A stretch of 64,000 nt of DNA from Nostoc sp. UHCC 0702 (GTDB taxonomy: Bacteria > Cyanobacteriota > Cyanobacteriia > Cyanobacteriales > Nostocaceae), in NCBI GenBank assembly GCA_017164015.1, contig CP071065.1, positions 248,001 to 312,000 on the forward strand. The letters run 5' to 3'. The position numbers and the translations under genes were made by a program. Numbering within the stretch: position 1 is the first letter of the stretch; each line of letters starts with the position of its first letter. Under the pieces are notes generated by a model. The model was not told where the DNA came from. It did not search any database and saw nothing but the letters and a program-made list of their open reading frames with translations. Positions 46,334 to 56,818 of the stretch are shown here, in pieces.

Positions 46334-47279
46334 CAATTCAACAGTCAGAAAATTAATTCCTCGTCATTTTTGTCTAAAATTTTTCCCAGGTAAAACGCTC
46401 TTAGAATCTAGTAGTTGGCGAGTATAATACCGACTATTCAACAAATGCGACGGGCAGTTTATTGCCATATATATGAACAGGTGCGGCTTGTGTTCCTACC
46501 TCAATGAGCAGTATTTGTCCGTTGCCATGCGCTTCAGTAAAGGATTAGGCTAAGTACTAATACCAATTCGTAATTAAGAAAGTCAGATTTAATCAGAGCT
46601 TCCACACTTTAAATCTGTTACTTTGTTTTGGAAAATTAGTATGAGGTCAAGACGCTAGCTATTTGATTTTTAGGCTAATATGACTTACGCAAAAAACCTC
46701 TCAAACCCTCAAAACCCTCATGAATGTTCTCTGCTTCCTCTGTGGTATCCTGCAGGAAGGGGGCGGGTTTACCCATATCCTCGTTAATAGTTGATGATGT
46801 CTTTTGAACCCGCCCCTACTTGCGGGTTTCGGTTTTTCCCTTACCTGTGCGTAAGGGGCGGGTTTACCAGCCCATACATCTTAGGGATCAGTGGACTTAG
46901 TATGATTATGATGTACGCCTAATAACTTAGGATATGTCAGTCGCGAGTCGAACGTTCGCCGTTGGGCGAAGCCCTTCCCGCAGAGTAGGCGTTCCCGTTC
47001 GCGCTCTTCGTCTTTGAAGGAGAAGGGTAGCAATTCGCTTGCGGTTTGCAGATTGCTTGACTTCGCTATCGCTGCGTAAAGCCCTTCGCGCATACCTTAG
47101 CTTAGCGCTGCGGACAACTATTTAAGTGGACTTGGTATCAGTTGATGATAACAGTTTCAAATTAAATTGACAGCAATGGGGTTTCGCCCGTGCCTGATTT
47201 TTTTGGGGCGGTAGGTGGGTGAAAAAATCTCCCACCCCCTAAAAAACTCGTATTGCAGTCAAAGTAGAACAGCAAGAAT
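46334..47279. other. Repeat-rich region downstream of hetR
   Basis: There is no supported gene in 945 bp. It contains a repeated GGGGCGGGTTTACC motif at 46759 and 46855 with a facing AACCCGCCCC at 46807, and a cluster of palindromes with GCGAAGCCCTTCCCGC and GCTGCGTAAAGCCCTTCGCG at about 46935-47095. The 70-codon ORF on the minus strand is made of these repeats. A pseudo-end TGACTTACGCAAAA lies at 46681. Confidence 0.5.
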
Positions 47280-47924
47280 TTACTGGCTACCTGGAATCAC
47301 AGGAAGTGGGTTAGTCTCAAAAGTAGGACTAGATTCCGTAGGGGTTTGAGATGGCGATAACGTAGATGAAGGTGTAAGTCCACCAATGCGATCGCTACCA
47401 TCAATACAAGTATCCAGGGCTGGAGCAGGTTGTAATTCTTTGATTTCAGCACGCAAGCCGACTACGCACTGAGCAAAAGGCCTGGGTAACAAACTACGAC
47501 CACAATAATCTAAAACTGCTGGGTTAATTGCATCTTGAGTATTCTGGCTAATGTTAACTACACAGTAGCCATAATCCAAAGGACGACGAGCCTGGCTACA
47601 GTAAGAAAGGGCATCCGTAGGAACAATTTGTGTCTTCTTCTTAATATCAACCACGCAGGTAGCCAAATCTCTTGGACGCAGAGAAGTTGCACAAGCTTCT
47701 GATATTGCTTGTGTATTTACCCCCTCAGTGTTTGTCAAAATTCGACCTGCACAGTAACGGTAATCATTATTGTAGCGTTCGTTGATAGCCATACCTGGGG
47801 CGATCGCAGCTAACCATCCAGCTATAGCTAATACTGGTACTGTCAGCCTAATTGCTTGATTCGTGAACCTTCCAGCAGAACTACCTTGTGGGGTTCCACT
47901 TCTGCTAATTTTTGTTTTGGACAT
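47280..47924 (-). CDS. Exported protein with four Cys-containing repeats
   Basis: ATG 47924 (MSKTKISRSG) is preferred because GGAG precedes it by 7 bases; it gives 214 residues. A signal peptide ends at about PGMA-INERY. The mature part has four repeats of about 32 residues with the pattern C..(A/S)L(R/L)P(R/L)(D/P)(L/Y/F)A.CVV.(I/L), each with a pair of Cys spaced 14-16, probably disulfide-linked outside the cytoplasm. A Ser/Thr/Pro-rich tail ends the protein. Family not recognised. Divergent from rpsD. Confidence 0.7.
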   Translation of the reverse strand: MSKTKISRSGTPQGSSAGRFTNQAIRLTVPVLAIAGWLAAIAPGMAINERYNNDYRYCAGRILTNTEGVNTQAISEACATSLRPRDLATCVVDIKKKTQIVPTDALSYCSQARRPLDYGYCVVNISQNTQDAINPAVLDYCGRSLLPRPFAQCVVGLRAEIKELQPAPALDTCIDGSDRIGGLTPSSTLSPSQTPTESSPTFETNPLPVIPGSQ

Positions 47925-48109
47925 TGCCATTCTCCAAACACCCAAGGTTATGCTAACTCAAATATGCATCAACTCTTTGGCAAAACAGGAAATTTCGGCG
48001 GAAGGCTTCCAGTAGGGATGGCTGATGACTGTGAAGAGTGGGTGCGAATTGGTTACTACTCAAATGGGATTGCCATAGAATAAAGTTCTGATGATGAAAT
48101 TTATGATTT

Positions 48110-48140
48110 TTGGCAATTATGATTTGCTGGTATTTATAAT
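48110..48140 (+). promoter_or_regulatory. Candidate rpsD promoter
   Basis: TATAAT at 48135-48140 with TTGGCA at 48110-48115, spacing 19, about 46 bases before the rpsD ATG. The -10 is perfect, the -35 and spacing are imperfect; no start site data. Confidence 0.4.
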
Positions 48141-48185
48141 AGTATGTCTGGGTAAAGTTTAAACAGGATTAGATTAAGGAAACTC

Positions 48186-48794
48186 ATGTCCCGATATCGA
48201 GGGCCACGCCTCAGAATTGTACGTCGCTTGGGCGACTTACCAGGATTAACTCGTAAAAGCGCCAGACGCGCTTATCCGCCAGGCCAGCACGGCCAAAACC
48301 GCAAGAAACGTTCTGAGTATGCTATCCGTCTAGAGGAAAAGCAAAAACTCCGGATGAACTATGGTCTGACTGAAAAGCAACTGCTGCGCTATGTACGTAA
48401 AGCTAGACGTGTGACTGGTTCTACCGGGCAAGTGCTGCTACAACTGCTAGAAATGCGCTTGGATAATACCATTTTCCGCTTGGGTATGGCTCCCACCATT
48501 CCAGCAGCACGTCAGCTAGTGAATCACGGTCATGTGACGGTTAATGGTCGTGTAGTGAATATTGCCAGCTACCAGGTTCGTCCTGGTGAAGTAATTGCTG
48601 TCCGGGATCGAGAACAATCGAAGAAGTTGGTAGAATCCAATTTGCAATATCCCGGCTTGGCTAACCTTCCCAGTCATCTGGAGTTTGACAAAAACAAATT
48701 GGTTGGCAAAGTTAACGGTGTGATTGAGCGTGAATGGGTGGCACTGCAAGTTAACGAACTACTTGTGGTGGAATACTACTCACGTCAAGCTTAA
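48186..48794 (+). CDS. rpsD: 30S ribosomal protein S4
   Basis: The 202-residue S4 protein nucleates 30S assembly and binds 16S r[25 protein letters not shown] starts the protein, and the S4 RNA-binding domain (residues 91-155) has the [15 protein letters not shown] and [17 protein letters not shown] strands. As usual for cyanobacteria it stands alone, outside an alpha operon. AAGGAAA precedes the ATG by 5 bases. Confidence 0.97.
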   Translation: MSRYRGPRLRIVRRLGDLPGLTRKSARRAYPPGQHGQNRKKRSEYAIRLEEKQKLRMNYGLTEKQLLRYVRKARRVTGSTGQVLLQLLEMRLDNTIFRLGMAPTIPAARQLVNHGHVTVNGRVVNIASYQVRPGEVIAVRDREQSKKLVESNLQYPGLANLPSHLEFDKNKLVGKVNGVIEREWVALQVNELLVVEYYSRQA

Positions 48795-48872
48795 GGAATT
48801 AGGAGTTAAGAGTTAGGAGTTAAGAGTTAAAATCTTCAATTTATAACTCATAACTCATAACTCATAACTATT
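48795..48872. repeat. Heptamer repeats forming a hairpin between rpsD and moaA
   Basis: GAGTTAAGAGTTAGGAGTTA repeats face ATAACTCATAACTCATAACT repeats, giving an imperfect stem. The position between two convergent genes suggests it ends both transcripts. Confidence 0.6.
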
Positions 48873-48873
48873 T

Positions 48874-49860
48874 TCATCCGCCAATCTGCGACATGGTACG
48901 GGTGTATGTACCTGAAGTACCAGAGTCGCGCCCTTTGAAGTTAATTTCTGGCTTGATTGCTAATAGGTGTCTGACTTGCTCTTGTAATTGAGTGGTGCTT
49001 ATACCAGCACGCAGAGAAGTTTTTAGGTCAAGTTGACCGGTTTCATTTAATAAACAGGGACGCAGCCAACCATCGGCGCTAAGGCGCATCCGGTTACAGC
49101 GATCGCAAAAACACTCGGACATCTGACTAATAAATCCCAGTGTTCCCTTCGCTCCCGGAATTTGAAAGACATCAGCAGGGCCAGCACCACAAACTTGAGA
49201 TTCTGTCAAGCCCCAGCGATCGCGGATGCGTTGCCGTAACTCGGCTGAAGTCACCCAACCGCGATCGCCAAATAACTGGTCGTTACCGATAGGCATAAAC
49301 TCAATAAACCGCACATGCCATTGTTTGTCTATTGTCAAGGCGGCTAAATCGAGAATTTCGTGGTCATTGACCCCAGGAATTACCACTACATTGAGTTTCA
49401 AGGGGTCAAATCCGACACGATGGGCGGCTTGAATTCCATTCCAAACTTGTTGCCAACGGGGACGACCGCGATTACCGATAATTTGGTCAAAGGTATCGGT
49501 ATCGAGAGAGTCTAAGCTAATATTAATGCGCCGCAGACCTGCATTGTAAAGGTTTTGCGCCATTGGGGCAAGTAAAAAGGCGTTGGTCGTCATTGACAAG
49601 TCTTGAGTTTGGGGAAGAGATGCGATCGCCCGTACTAACTCCACCACACGAGGACGCAGTAGAGGTTCTCCCCCAGTCAAACGAAACCGGCTAAAACCGA
49701 CGGGAATAAATACTTCCCGAATCAGGGTGAGCAATTCCTCATCAGTCAACAGTTCTTGGTTGAGGATATAATCCAGTTCTGCCCCCTCTGGCATACAGTA
49801 CTGACAACGAAAATTGCAGCGATCGATTAAGCTAATCCGGAGGTAGTCTACCTGGTTCAT
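48874..49860 (-). CDS. moaA: GTP 3',8-cyclase (molybdenum cofactor biosynthesis)
   Basis: This 328-residue radical SAM enzyme carries out the first step of molybdopterin synthesis with MoaC. The SAM cluster motif is CNFRCQYC (about 14-21) and the C-terminal substrate cluster is [11 protein letters not shown] with a third Cys in [15 protein letters not shown] binds SAM, and the required C-terminal Gly-Gly is present. Nitrate reductase needs this cofactor. No other moa gene is adjacent. Confidence 0.95.
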   Translation of the reverse strand: MNQVDYLRISLIDRCNFRCQYCMPEGAELDYILNQELLTDEELLTLIREVFIPVGFSRFRLTGGEPLLRPRVVELVRAIASLPQTQDLSMTTNAFLLAPMAQNLYNAGLRRINISLDSLDTDTFDQIIGNRGRPRWQQVWNGIQAAHRVGFDPLKLNVVVIPGVNDHEILDLAALTIDKQWHVRFIEFMPIGNDQLFGDRGWVTSAELRQRIRDRWGLTESQVCGAGPADVFQIPGAKGTLGFISQMSECFCDRCNRMRLSADGWLRPCLLNETGQLDLKTSLRAGISTTQLQEQVRHLLAIKPEINFKGRDSGTSGTYTRTMSQIGG

Positions 49861-49929
49861 AGTTAGTCTTTATTTTTATTGTATTTTCTGCCAGGGGGTA
49901 GAAACGGATAGCGATCGCCCTTGTTTGAT

Positions 49930-50092
49930 CGAGCAGGGGGGCAGGGGGGCAGAGGGGCAGGGGGGCAGGGGAGCAGGGGAGCAGGGGAGCAGGGGAGATA
50001 AAGGAGAAATGACAACTTAACACTGACCACTGACCACTGACCACTGACAACTGACCACTGACAACTGACAACTGACAACTGACCACTAACTA
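49930..50092. repeat. Two heptamer arrays upstream of moaA
   Basis: GGGGGCA/GGGGAGC units (about 49934-49997) are followed by CTGACCA/CTGACAA units (about 50022-50092). The second array touches the stop codon of the serine protease gene. Confidence 0.75.
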
Positions 50093-51061
50093 ATTTCTAC
50101 CAGCCAACTGATCTAAGAAAGAGATTTTTACTGCTAGGTTGACTATATCTCGTCGAGATTTGGGGTCTTTAATTTCAGCATTGTTAAGGGCGATAATATA
50201 GGGTTCACCATCTATTAAGCCAATAATTGGCCCGCCTGAAGAACCACCAGCGGTATCACAATCATGAAATAGTATTTCTTTTTCTTCTTTGACAATACTG
50301 CATCCAGCTTGAAATCCAGCAGTCCATCCAGGGCCAGCACTCAAGAACTCATAACCTTTTTTGCTGGGATCGGGAAAGTCTCCAGAATAACCTACGAAGA
50401 AGAATTTTTCTCGGCTCTTAATTAGATCTGAAGAAGGTATAGATTTCCATCCGATATAACCATACTTGCGACCGAGAGGCTTATTAATTTTCAAAATTGC
50501 CCAGTCGTTAACTTGATTGGCGATGCGATCGCCTTTAAAATCAGTACCATAAATTACTTGCTCTACTAGAGCTACGTCTCTTTTATTTTGGACATTACCA
50601 TTAATAACGTTTGGTAGAAACAGAATTTGTTTACTTAATTGATGGGTATCAGGATCAATAACACAATGGGAATTTGTCAAAACTATATTGGCAGCAATTA
50701 AAGTTCCCGTGCAATGATAGCTTTTGGCATCAGCTGTTGTTCCTTGCACGCGACCGATAGTAGACCAAGGATATTCTCTGCTAAGCATAGGGACGCGATC
50801 GTCTATACCGTCAGGAATTCCCCGAACGCCTGCGGTAGGTTTTTCAGACTGATTCAATCCTGAAGGTTTGTAAGGTTTACCATTTTGTGGTATTGACAAT
50901 TGACCTGCATCTTGAAATTTGGTGAATTTAGGCGGGGTACTTTGTGGTGCTTCTCTATTTGCTTGGGCTTGAACAGATACCCAACCACCTAATGTTGTTA
51001 CACTAAGCATTGCAGCGAAAAAGACAGCCAAAGGTTGTTTATAGATAGGCTCTTTAGTCAT
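50090..51061 (-). CDS. Exported trypsin-like (V8/glutamyl endopeptidase-like) serine protease
   Basis: The 323-residue protein has a signal peptide (ending near WVSVQAQA) and a Gln/Pro-rich propeptide-like stretch. The chymotrypsin-fold protease carries His in LTNSHC (about 147), Asp in VNDWAILKI (about 202) and Ser in TAGGSSGGPI (about 285). Cys pairs (HCTGT/NSHC and AGCSI/HDCDT) suit disulfides outside the cytoplasm. The catalytic triad is complete, so it is probably active in the periplasm or secreted. The target is unknown. Confidence 0.85.
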   Translation of the reverse strand: MTKEPIYKQPLAVFFAAMLSVTTLGGWVSVQAQANREAPQSTPPKFTKFQDAGQLSIPQNGKPYKPSGLNQSEKPTAGVRGIPDGIDDRVPMLSREYPWSTIGRVQGTTADAKSYHCTGTLIAANIVLTNSHCVIDPDTHQLSKQILFLPNVINGNVQNKRDVALVEQVIYGTDFKGDRIANQVNDWAILKINKPLGRKYGYIGWKSIPSSDLIKSREKFFFVGYSGDFPDPSKKGYEFLSAGPGWTAGFQAGCSIVKEEKEILFHDCDTAGGSSGGPIIGLIDGEPYIIALNNAEIKDPKSRRDIVNLAVKISFLDQLAGRN

Positions 51062-51730
51062 TGATTTAACTCCTGATAATATTTGGGATTTTAGACTTCG
51101 GCGTGAGCGCTCAGTTGAACGATTTTAGATTTGAGATTGTGAAATACTTAGTAAGTTATGGTTATCATCACGCAAACAAGAATGCTGTTATTTGTACATT
51201 ATTTAGTTGTCTTCAGAGATATTGCGGAAAATTTATTGTTATTTTATGAGGTTGTTAATCAAAAAACACATTCGTTTCGGTTTTTGCAACATAATGGCTG
51301 AACAACAGGGTTCAATAAATGCTGCGGTGCAACGCTTATATCAAGTCCAGTTAATTAGTTACAGTTCCCACAGTCATTGCACCTCACGCCACTTGCGCTT
51401 TGTCTGTCGGCGAAGCGCGCTCTTCGCAGTGGCTCTCCTTACTAAGGTAAGGGGAGGGGAAACAAAGCTACGCTTTGGTGGCGTGGGGTTGTTAGGGTTT
51501 AATAAGTAATCAACCGGACTGATATTAGACAGGATCTTAGACTATCTCATGCGGTGTGATAGCGATCGCATAAGTTTTTGGTCTACTGTTTGTAAGTGAT
51601 TAGGCGGACATGATATGAGTCCCAATACCATAGTTCAGCAAAACCAAAATTTAAGGGGTGATTACAAAATCACCCCTTTATTCCCCTCAAAAATATAATT
51701 TACTTGTTGCACCCTAGTTGGAAAGTATAT
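51062..51730. other. Intergenic region with dispersed palindromes
   Basis: No gene is supported; the ORF 51207-51509 runs through a dispersed palindrome (51384-51460) shared with 11283-11380. A one-ended ATATCA repeat lies at 51591-51616. Confidence 0.5.
51653..51679 (-). terminator. Hairpin downstream of ndhD1
   Basis: AAGGGGTGATT-ACAAA-ATCACCCCTT forms a strong stem about 52 bases after the ndhD1 stop codon, followed on that strand by AAATTTTGGTTTT. A likely transcription stop. Confidence 0.6.
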
Positions 51731-53356
51731 TTACTTTGAAATATTAACTAAACTTTCAACCTCAGAAGTAGCCAATGTTGGCGCTGTGAAAATACGCGAG
51801 TACAAACTTGATGGTTGCTGGTGAGCTACAACTGGTAGAACTTGACGAGCATGTGCTGCTAATTCTACTGTCTTCACATCATAAATCTGCGTTGCCAACT
51901 TGGGATAAAAACCGATACCGATGATTGGTAGAAGCAAACAAGCGGTGATGAACAATTCGCGGGGTTTGACATCAGAGATTACAGCATCCAAATGCAACTC
52001 TTCGCTTTGGTTGCCGTAAAACACTTGGCGGAGCATGGACAGTAAGTAAATCGGTGTTAAAATCACGCCAACCGCTGACAACAGGATAACTACAACTTTG
52101 AAACTAGAACTGTAAACATCACTGGTGGCGATACCGAGGAACACCATCAATTCACCCACAAAACCACTCATTCCTGGTAAGGCGAGAGAAGCCATTGCAC
52201 CAGCGGTAAACAAAGCAAACGTTCTAGGCATTACTTTACCGATACCACCCATTTTATCCATCATCAAAGTGTGGGTGCGATCGTAAGTCACGCCAGATAA
52301 GAAGAATAAGCTAGCAGCAATCAAACCGTGGGAAACCATTTGTAAGACTGCACCGCTGATACCAATTTCTGTATAAGAAGCAATACCTATTAACACAAAC
52401 CCCATGTGAGCAATTGAAGAGTAAGCCAAGCGCCGCTTAAGATTAGTTTGGGCAAAGGCACAGCAAGCGCCGTAAACAATATTTACTACACCCAAAATCG
52501 CTAGCACTGGGGCAAAGTAAACATGGGCATTTGGTAACATTTCCACATTGAAGCGGATCAGGGCATAACCACCCATTTTCAACAACACACCAGCTAAAAT
52601 CATCGAACCTGGTGCTGAAGCTTCACCGTGGGCATCAGGTAGCCAAGTGTGCAGAGGGAAAATTGGCAGCTTCACGCCGAAGGCAATTAAGAAACCTGCG
52701 TAAACTAACAGTTCCAAAGCTTTGGGATATTGCTTCATTCCCAGAGTTGCCATATCGAAGGTGACAGTATCTCCAGAGAATGCGATCGCAAAACCGGCAA
52801 CTAAGATAAATATTGATGCTGCGGCAGTGTAAAGAATGAATTTAGTAGCTGCATAGCGGCGCTTTGGCCCTCCCCAGATGGAAATCAGCAAGTATACAGG
52901 TACTAACTCGATTTCCCACATCAAGAAGAACAACAGCAAATCTTGGGCGACAAATACGCCAAGCTGGGCGCTATACATTGCCAGCATCAGTCCATAAAAT
53001 AATCGCGGCTTGTTGGTAACTTTCCAAGCCGCGAATATTGCGAGAGTGTTAATTAAGCCTGTCAGAAGCACCAAGGGCATCGATAAACCATCAACCCCCA
53101 CAGCCCAGTTCAAACCCAACTGCGGTATCCAAGAGTAGTTTTCTACAAGTTGGAATGTTGAGTTTTGAAAGTTGTAACTATGCCAAAAGGCATAAATCAT
53201 TAATGCAAAGTCTGCGAAAGCAACTCCCAAACCATACCAACGGACAGTTCTACCTTCTTTGTCTGGAATCAACGGAATGGCTAAGGCAGCCACCAAGGGC
53301 AAGAGAATTATGGCTGTTAGCCAAGGAAATTCAGTAGGAATCATCACTTCTGACAA
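51731..53356 (-). CDS. ndhD1: NAD(P)H-quinone oxidoreductase subunit 4 (NdhD1 type)
   Basis: The 541-residue, roughly 14-helix antiporter-like subunit belongs to the NDH-1 complex of respiration and cyclic electron flow. Conserved proton-channel residues are in [13 protein letters not shown] (Glu), [21 protein letters not shown] (Lys, His) and [12 protein letters not shown] (Lys). The sequence pattern fits the NdhD1/NdhD2 group of NDH-1L rather than the CO2-uptake NdhD3/NdhD4; this subgroup call is from similarity by eye. ATG 53356 or 53344 (MIPTEFPW) may be the start. Stands alone. Confidence 0.88.
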   Translation of the reverse strand: MSEVMIPTEFPWLTAIILLPLVAALAIPLIPDKEGRTVRWYGLGVAFADFALMIYAFWHSYNFQNSTFQLVENYSWIPQLGLNWAVGVDGLSMPLVLLTGLINTLAIFAAWKVTNKPRLFYGLMLAMYSAQLGVFVAQDLLLFFLMWEIELVPVYLLISIWGGPKRRYAATKFILYTAAASIFILVAGFAIAFSGDTVTFDMATLGMKQYPKALELLVYAGFLIAFGVKLPIFPLHTWLPDAHGEASAPGSMILAGVLLKMGGYALIRFNVEMLPNAHVYFAPVLAILGVVNIVYGACCAFAQTNLKRRLAYSSIAHMGFVLIGIASYTEIGISGAVLQMVSHGLIAASLFFLSGVTYDRTHTLMMDKMGGIGKVMPRTFALFTAGAMASLALPGMSGFVGELMVFLGIATSDVYSSSFKVVVILLSAVGVILTPIYLLSMLRQVFYGNQSEELHLDAVISDVKPRELFITACLLLPIIGIGFYPKLATQIYDVKTVELAAHARQVLPVVAHQQPSSLYSRIFTAPTLATSEVESLVNISK

Positions 53357-53725
53357 TCAATTTTCATTTTCGCTTTTGATTACATTATATTAAGGAATTC
53401 GTACTTTTGTAAACGTTGTTGATCTCTAGAATCTGAAAATTTAATAATTCACTAGGAATAAATGCTCAGCTAAATGCCAATTTTGGGTATTTTTAAGCAT
53501 AAATACTCATTAAATTTTAATGTATTACTTTCCTGAATGTAAAGATTTGCAAACAAAGTGCAATGGGGAATTGGGCATGGGGAATTGGGAATTGGTAATT
53601 GGGAATTGGTAATTGGTAATTGGTAATTGGGAATGAGGTATTAGTGATTTCTCCCCATCTCCCCATTGCCCCCCAACTCCAGAGGGGGCCCCAATGCCCC
53701 CCATCACCCCTGCTCAAAAACTCCC
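53357..53725. other. Intergenic region with a GGGAATT/GGTAATT heptamer array
   Basis: An array at about 53567-53632 and CCCCATCTCCCC units at about 53650-53700. The AT-rich part at 53385-53520 can hold the ndhD1 promoter. No gene. Confidence 0.55.
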
Positions 53726-54238
53726 TCAAACAATGCGGTTGACAATTGACCACACTTCCCCATCCGATCGCACATAGGGAACTGATATGGTTTTGAAGCC
53801 TGTGATGAAAGGTTTGTAATACACTTGCCAATACAAAGGACTGAGATGATCGGCACAAGCTTTCAACTGGCGGATTTCCCCTGCCAGTTCTCCCGCCAGT
53901 TCATTAATGCGTTGGGCATGAACCTGAGCGACTTTTTTGGCTTCTTCTAGCTGCTGCTGTTGGGTAAGTTGTTTTGATTCAACTTGCCAACGGACTAATT
54001 CGGCTTGTTTGTGCTGTATCTGCACTTTTAGGGCTGCGATCGCTGCATCTATGCCTTGAATTTCAGCAGATAGTTGGGGATTTTCTCTAGCTTGGCGGCG
54101 GTAAGCTTCAACTATTGCCAGGGGTGAATCATTCTCGCTCTTGATTAGATTATTAATATTGAGGGCAGCGCGTTCTTGCTGGAGAACCTGAATTTGAGAG
54201 TTAAGCGCTGCTATTTCTGCCTGAATTTGGTCTATCAT
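53726..54238 (-). CDS. Coiled-coil protein of unknown function, coupled to thrB
   Basis: Residues 1-125 of this 170-residue protein are almost continuous coiled coil (DQIQAEIAALNSQIQVLQQE, KAELVRWQVESKQLTQQQQL). The last 45 residues form a small ordered end with Trp and Tyr (LSPLYWQVYYKPFITGF). The ATG overlaps the thrB stop codon by 4 bases (ATGA arrangement), so translation is probably coupled. No family known to me; no link with threonine synthesis is evident beyond position. Confidence 0.65.
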   Translation of the reverse strand: MIDQIQAEIAALNSQIQVLQQERAALNINNLIKSENDSPLAIVEAYRRQARENPQLSAEIQGIDAAIAALKVQIQHKQAELVRWQVESKQLTQQQQLEEAKKVAQVHAQRINELAGELAGEIRQLKACADHLSPLYWQVYYKPFITGFKTISVPYVRSDGEVWSIVNRIV

Positions 54239-55164
54239 GCGGGTTTATCCTTGGTGAAAACTGCGCCTTGGTTATCTAAAGAAAGCGATCGCACTGTCGC
54301 CCTAATTCCTGCTGCTTCCCAAGCCGCTGCCATTGCCAGTTCTGTTGCTTGGGAGTTGGCAGGATTTGTTAAAGCTAACAGTGTCGGCCCTGCACCACTA
54401 ATCACCATGCCATAAGCACCAGCAGCCACCGCCGCTGCATTCACCGCATCGTAACCAGGAATCAAAGCTTGGCGATAAGGCTGATGCAACTTATCTTGTA
54501 AAGCTGCTTGTAACCATTCTTCCTTGCCAGTTTCCAAACCGCGCAACAATAAGCCTAGATGCGCCGTATTAAAAATTGCATCTGCACGACTGACTTCAGT
54601 CGGCAAAACCCGCCGCGCCTCTTGAGTGGAAAGCTCAAAATCAGGAATCGCCACTACTGTTACAATATCCTGATGCCAGGGAATATCACAAATTTCCCAA
54701 GCTGCGTTATTGGTAGCAGCCAGACGACATCCTCCCAATAAAGCCGGAACTACATTATCAGGATGTCCTTCCATTGCGATCGCTAATTCCATCACCTGCA
54801 ACTGAGACAAAGGCGCACCCGCCAATTGATTAGCAGCGACCAACCCGCCAATAATCGCCGTCGCCGAACTTCCCAAACCCCGCGCCAGTGGTACACCCAA
54901 CTGAATCTCTATGTTCACCGATGGCGGAGTTTGCTCTATATATTGATATAACTTCAAAAATGCCTGATAAAGCAGATTACTTTCATCAGTTTGCACTCGT
55001 TCAGCTTCTGCACCTGTGACATGAATAATTAACCCGCCTTCTTCAATGCCAGTGAACTTAAACTCATTGTAAAGCGGTAAAGCTGCGCCAATACAATCAA
55101 AACCAGGCCCCAAATTAGAAGTTGTGGCGGGAACGGTGACAGTAATACCAGAAACAACAGACAT
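54235..55164 (-). CDS. thrB: Homoserine kinase
   Basis: This GHMP kinase phosphorylates homoserine in threonine synthesis. ATG 55164 (MSVVSGITVTVPATTSNLGP) gives 309 residues, the usual length; an upstream ATG at 55227 would add 21 untypical residues. Motifs are PATTSNLGPGFDCIG near the start, the ATP loop LARGLGSSATAIIGGLVAAN (about 93-112), and the C-terminal VISGAGPTLLAL. Downstream it overlaps a coiled-coil gene. Confidence 0.93.
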   Translation of the reverse strand: MSVVSGITVTVPATTSNLGPGFDCIGAALPLYNEFKFTGIEEGGLIIHVTGAEAERVQTDESNLLYQAFLKLYQYIEQTPPSVNIEIQLGVPLARGLGSSATAIIGGLVAANQLAGAPLSQLQVMELAIAMEGHPDNVVPALLGGCRLAATNNAAWEICDIPWHQDIVTVVAIPDFELSTQEARRVLPTEVSRADAIFNTAHLGLLLRGLETGKEEWLQAALQDKLHQPYRQALIPGYDAVNAAAVAAGAYGMVISGAGPTLLALTNPANSQATELAMAAAWEAAGIRATVRSLSLDNQGAVFTKDKPA

Positions 55165-55310
55165 CTGCAAATACTCAACTAACCAATCAACCAGCATCCC
55201 ATGTAAAGGGTTGATTTGCTCATTCAAGATGCTAATTGTCTGTCTGCACTACTCCATAACATATCACAAGGCGATCGCTTGATATCAACACACTCCGACT
55301 CATGGCATTT

Positions 55311-55453
55311 AGGACTTACGCAAGTGTCATATATTTTTGACAAAAATCGTCCAAAGTCAAGAGTCAAAAGTCCAAAAACCTTGACTTTTTACTCTTGACT
55401 ATTGACTATTGACTGCCATCGCAGAAAATATGTGTGCCAGTTGCGTAAGTCCT
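55311..55453. repeat. MITE-like element of the AGGACTTACGCA family, copy D
   Basis: Ends AGGACTTACGCAAGTGTCAT and inverted AGGACTTACGCAACTGGCAC, 143 bp. It is flanked by perfect 7-bp direct repeats GGCATTT (55304-55310 and 55454-55460). This is the clearest target duplication of the family in the window. Confidence 0.85.
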
Positions 55454-55709
55454 GGCATTTTGTGAATAAATGTTAAAACATCCAGAAATCAAGTTAATTG
55501 CAGTTGTAGAACAATTAGCTTTTATTGCCCGAACTGTTTGGGCGATCGTAGGCAGCTAGAGGTTAAATACCTGCAAAAAATTGAAAATTTGGTGGTTTTT
55601 GTCATAGTAGGTTTTAAATCTCCATCTGTAGCTTGCTTTCGTAAGGATACGAAACCTTGCGCCACCTTCATAGCTAGCTTATTGAATAATTAATGAAGGA
55701 CATCAAAAT

Positions 55710-56663
55710 ATGTCGAGTAAATTGATCCAAAAATTTTCACTCTTTTTGAGCGCTATCTTTTTCAGCCTCATACTTTCTATCAATCATGTCACAGCTAATT
55801 CAGTACCTTTTTACTGGGAATTTATTAATGTTGATATTGCCGTTCAGGATAATGGCGATATGTTAATTTCTGAAACTCAGAAATATACTTTTACTGACGA
55901 TTATAATAATCAACGTTATCGATACATTCCACTTGATAAAGTAGACAAAATTACCGATGTTGCTGTTTTAGAAAATGGTAGAGTCTTGTTTAGCGAAACA
56001 GGTATTGAAAACAATCAACTTTGGATTAGATGGTCACATCAACTAAAACCACCCGAAAGTCATACTTTTGTCTTGAAATATCGCGTAATTGGAGGATTAC
56101 AAGTAAATAACAATGATGCTCAAGTATACTGGAAAGCTATCTTCGCTGAGCGTAAAGCTGCTATCAAACAGGCAAAAGTGCGAGTTGAACTTCCTGAAAA
56201 AGTAGCTAGTAGTATCAAAAATTTCCAGAGTTTTGGAGCTTCTGCAAATGTTCGCCAAGTCGATACTACAACCATTGAGTTTGTTACTCAACAGGCTATT
56301 GAACCGCAACAAGAGCTAGAAGTTCAGGTGACTTTTGATTCTAGAGGTACTGACATAAAAGCTCCTCAATGGCAAAATGGCTCCTCAGAATTTTCCTCTT
56401 TTTTGATTTGGGTTGCTGCGGTAATTTGCTTTTGGATATGGAGCTTTTGGATATGCAAATTGCTTACTGAAAATAGCAGTGGTAGTGGCAGTAACTCTGG
56501 TCGTGATGCCAGTAAATTTCGTCGTAGTGGCGGTGGTAGTGGCGGCGGTGATAGCGGCAGTAGTTGGGGCGATGGCGGGGGCGGTGGTGGCGATGGCGGG
56601 GGCGGTGGTGGCGATGGCGGGGGCGGTGGTGGCGATGGCGGTGGTGGCGGTGGCGGCGATTAA
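55710..56663 (+). CDS. DUF2207-type exported membrane protein with Gly/Asp repeat tail
   Basis: The 317-residue protein has a signal peptide (ending THVTANS-like at about residue 31). An extracytoplasmic DUF2207-like beta domain follows: INVDIAVQDNGDMLISETQKYTF, RYRYIPLD, YWKAIFAERKAAIKQAKVRVELP. Then comes one hydrophobic helix (FLIWVAAVICFWIWSFWI). The C-terminal tail ends in repeated GGGGGGDG units encoded by 21-base direct repeats (about 56570-56655). DUF2207 proteins usually continue with more membrane helices before the glycine tail, so this one is short. Function unknown. Confidence 0.75.
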   Translation: MSSKLIQKFSLFLSAIFFSLILSINHVTANSVPFYWEFINVDIAVQDNGDMLISETQKYTFTDDYNNQRYRYIPLDKVDKITDVAVLENGRVLFSETGIENNQLWIRWSHQLKPPESHTFVLKYRVIGGLQVNNNDAQVYWKAIFAERKAAIKQAKVRVELPEKVASSIKNFQSFGASANVRQVDTTTIEFVTQQAIEPQQELEVQVTFDSRGTDIKAPQWQNGSSEFSSFLIWVAAVICFWIWSFWICKLLTENSSGSGSNSGRDASKFRRSGGGSGGGDSGSSWGDGGGGGGDGGGGGGDGGGGGGDGGGGGGGD

Positions 56664-56818
56664 AGGAGTTTCGCTGCTACTGTTTCAATTTATGATTGTA
56701 GGCTAGGCATTGCCTAGCCTATTGATTGGTAGAAATTGTCGCACGTTAATGACTTTTATAACTAATCTAGCTAACTTGACATAACATAAGTGTAACTCAA
56801 ATGAGTTAAAACTAAAGT

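Noticed and set aside
51207..51509. 100-codon plus-strand ORF
   Set aside because: Its second half is a dispersed palindrome that also occurs at 11283-11380 and it has no protein-like features.
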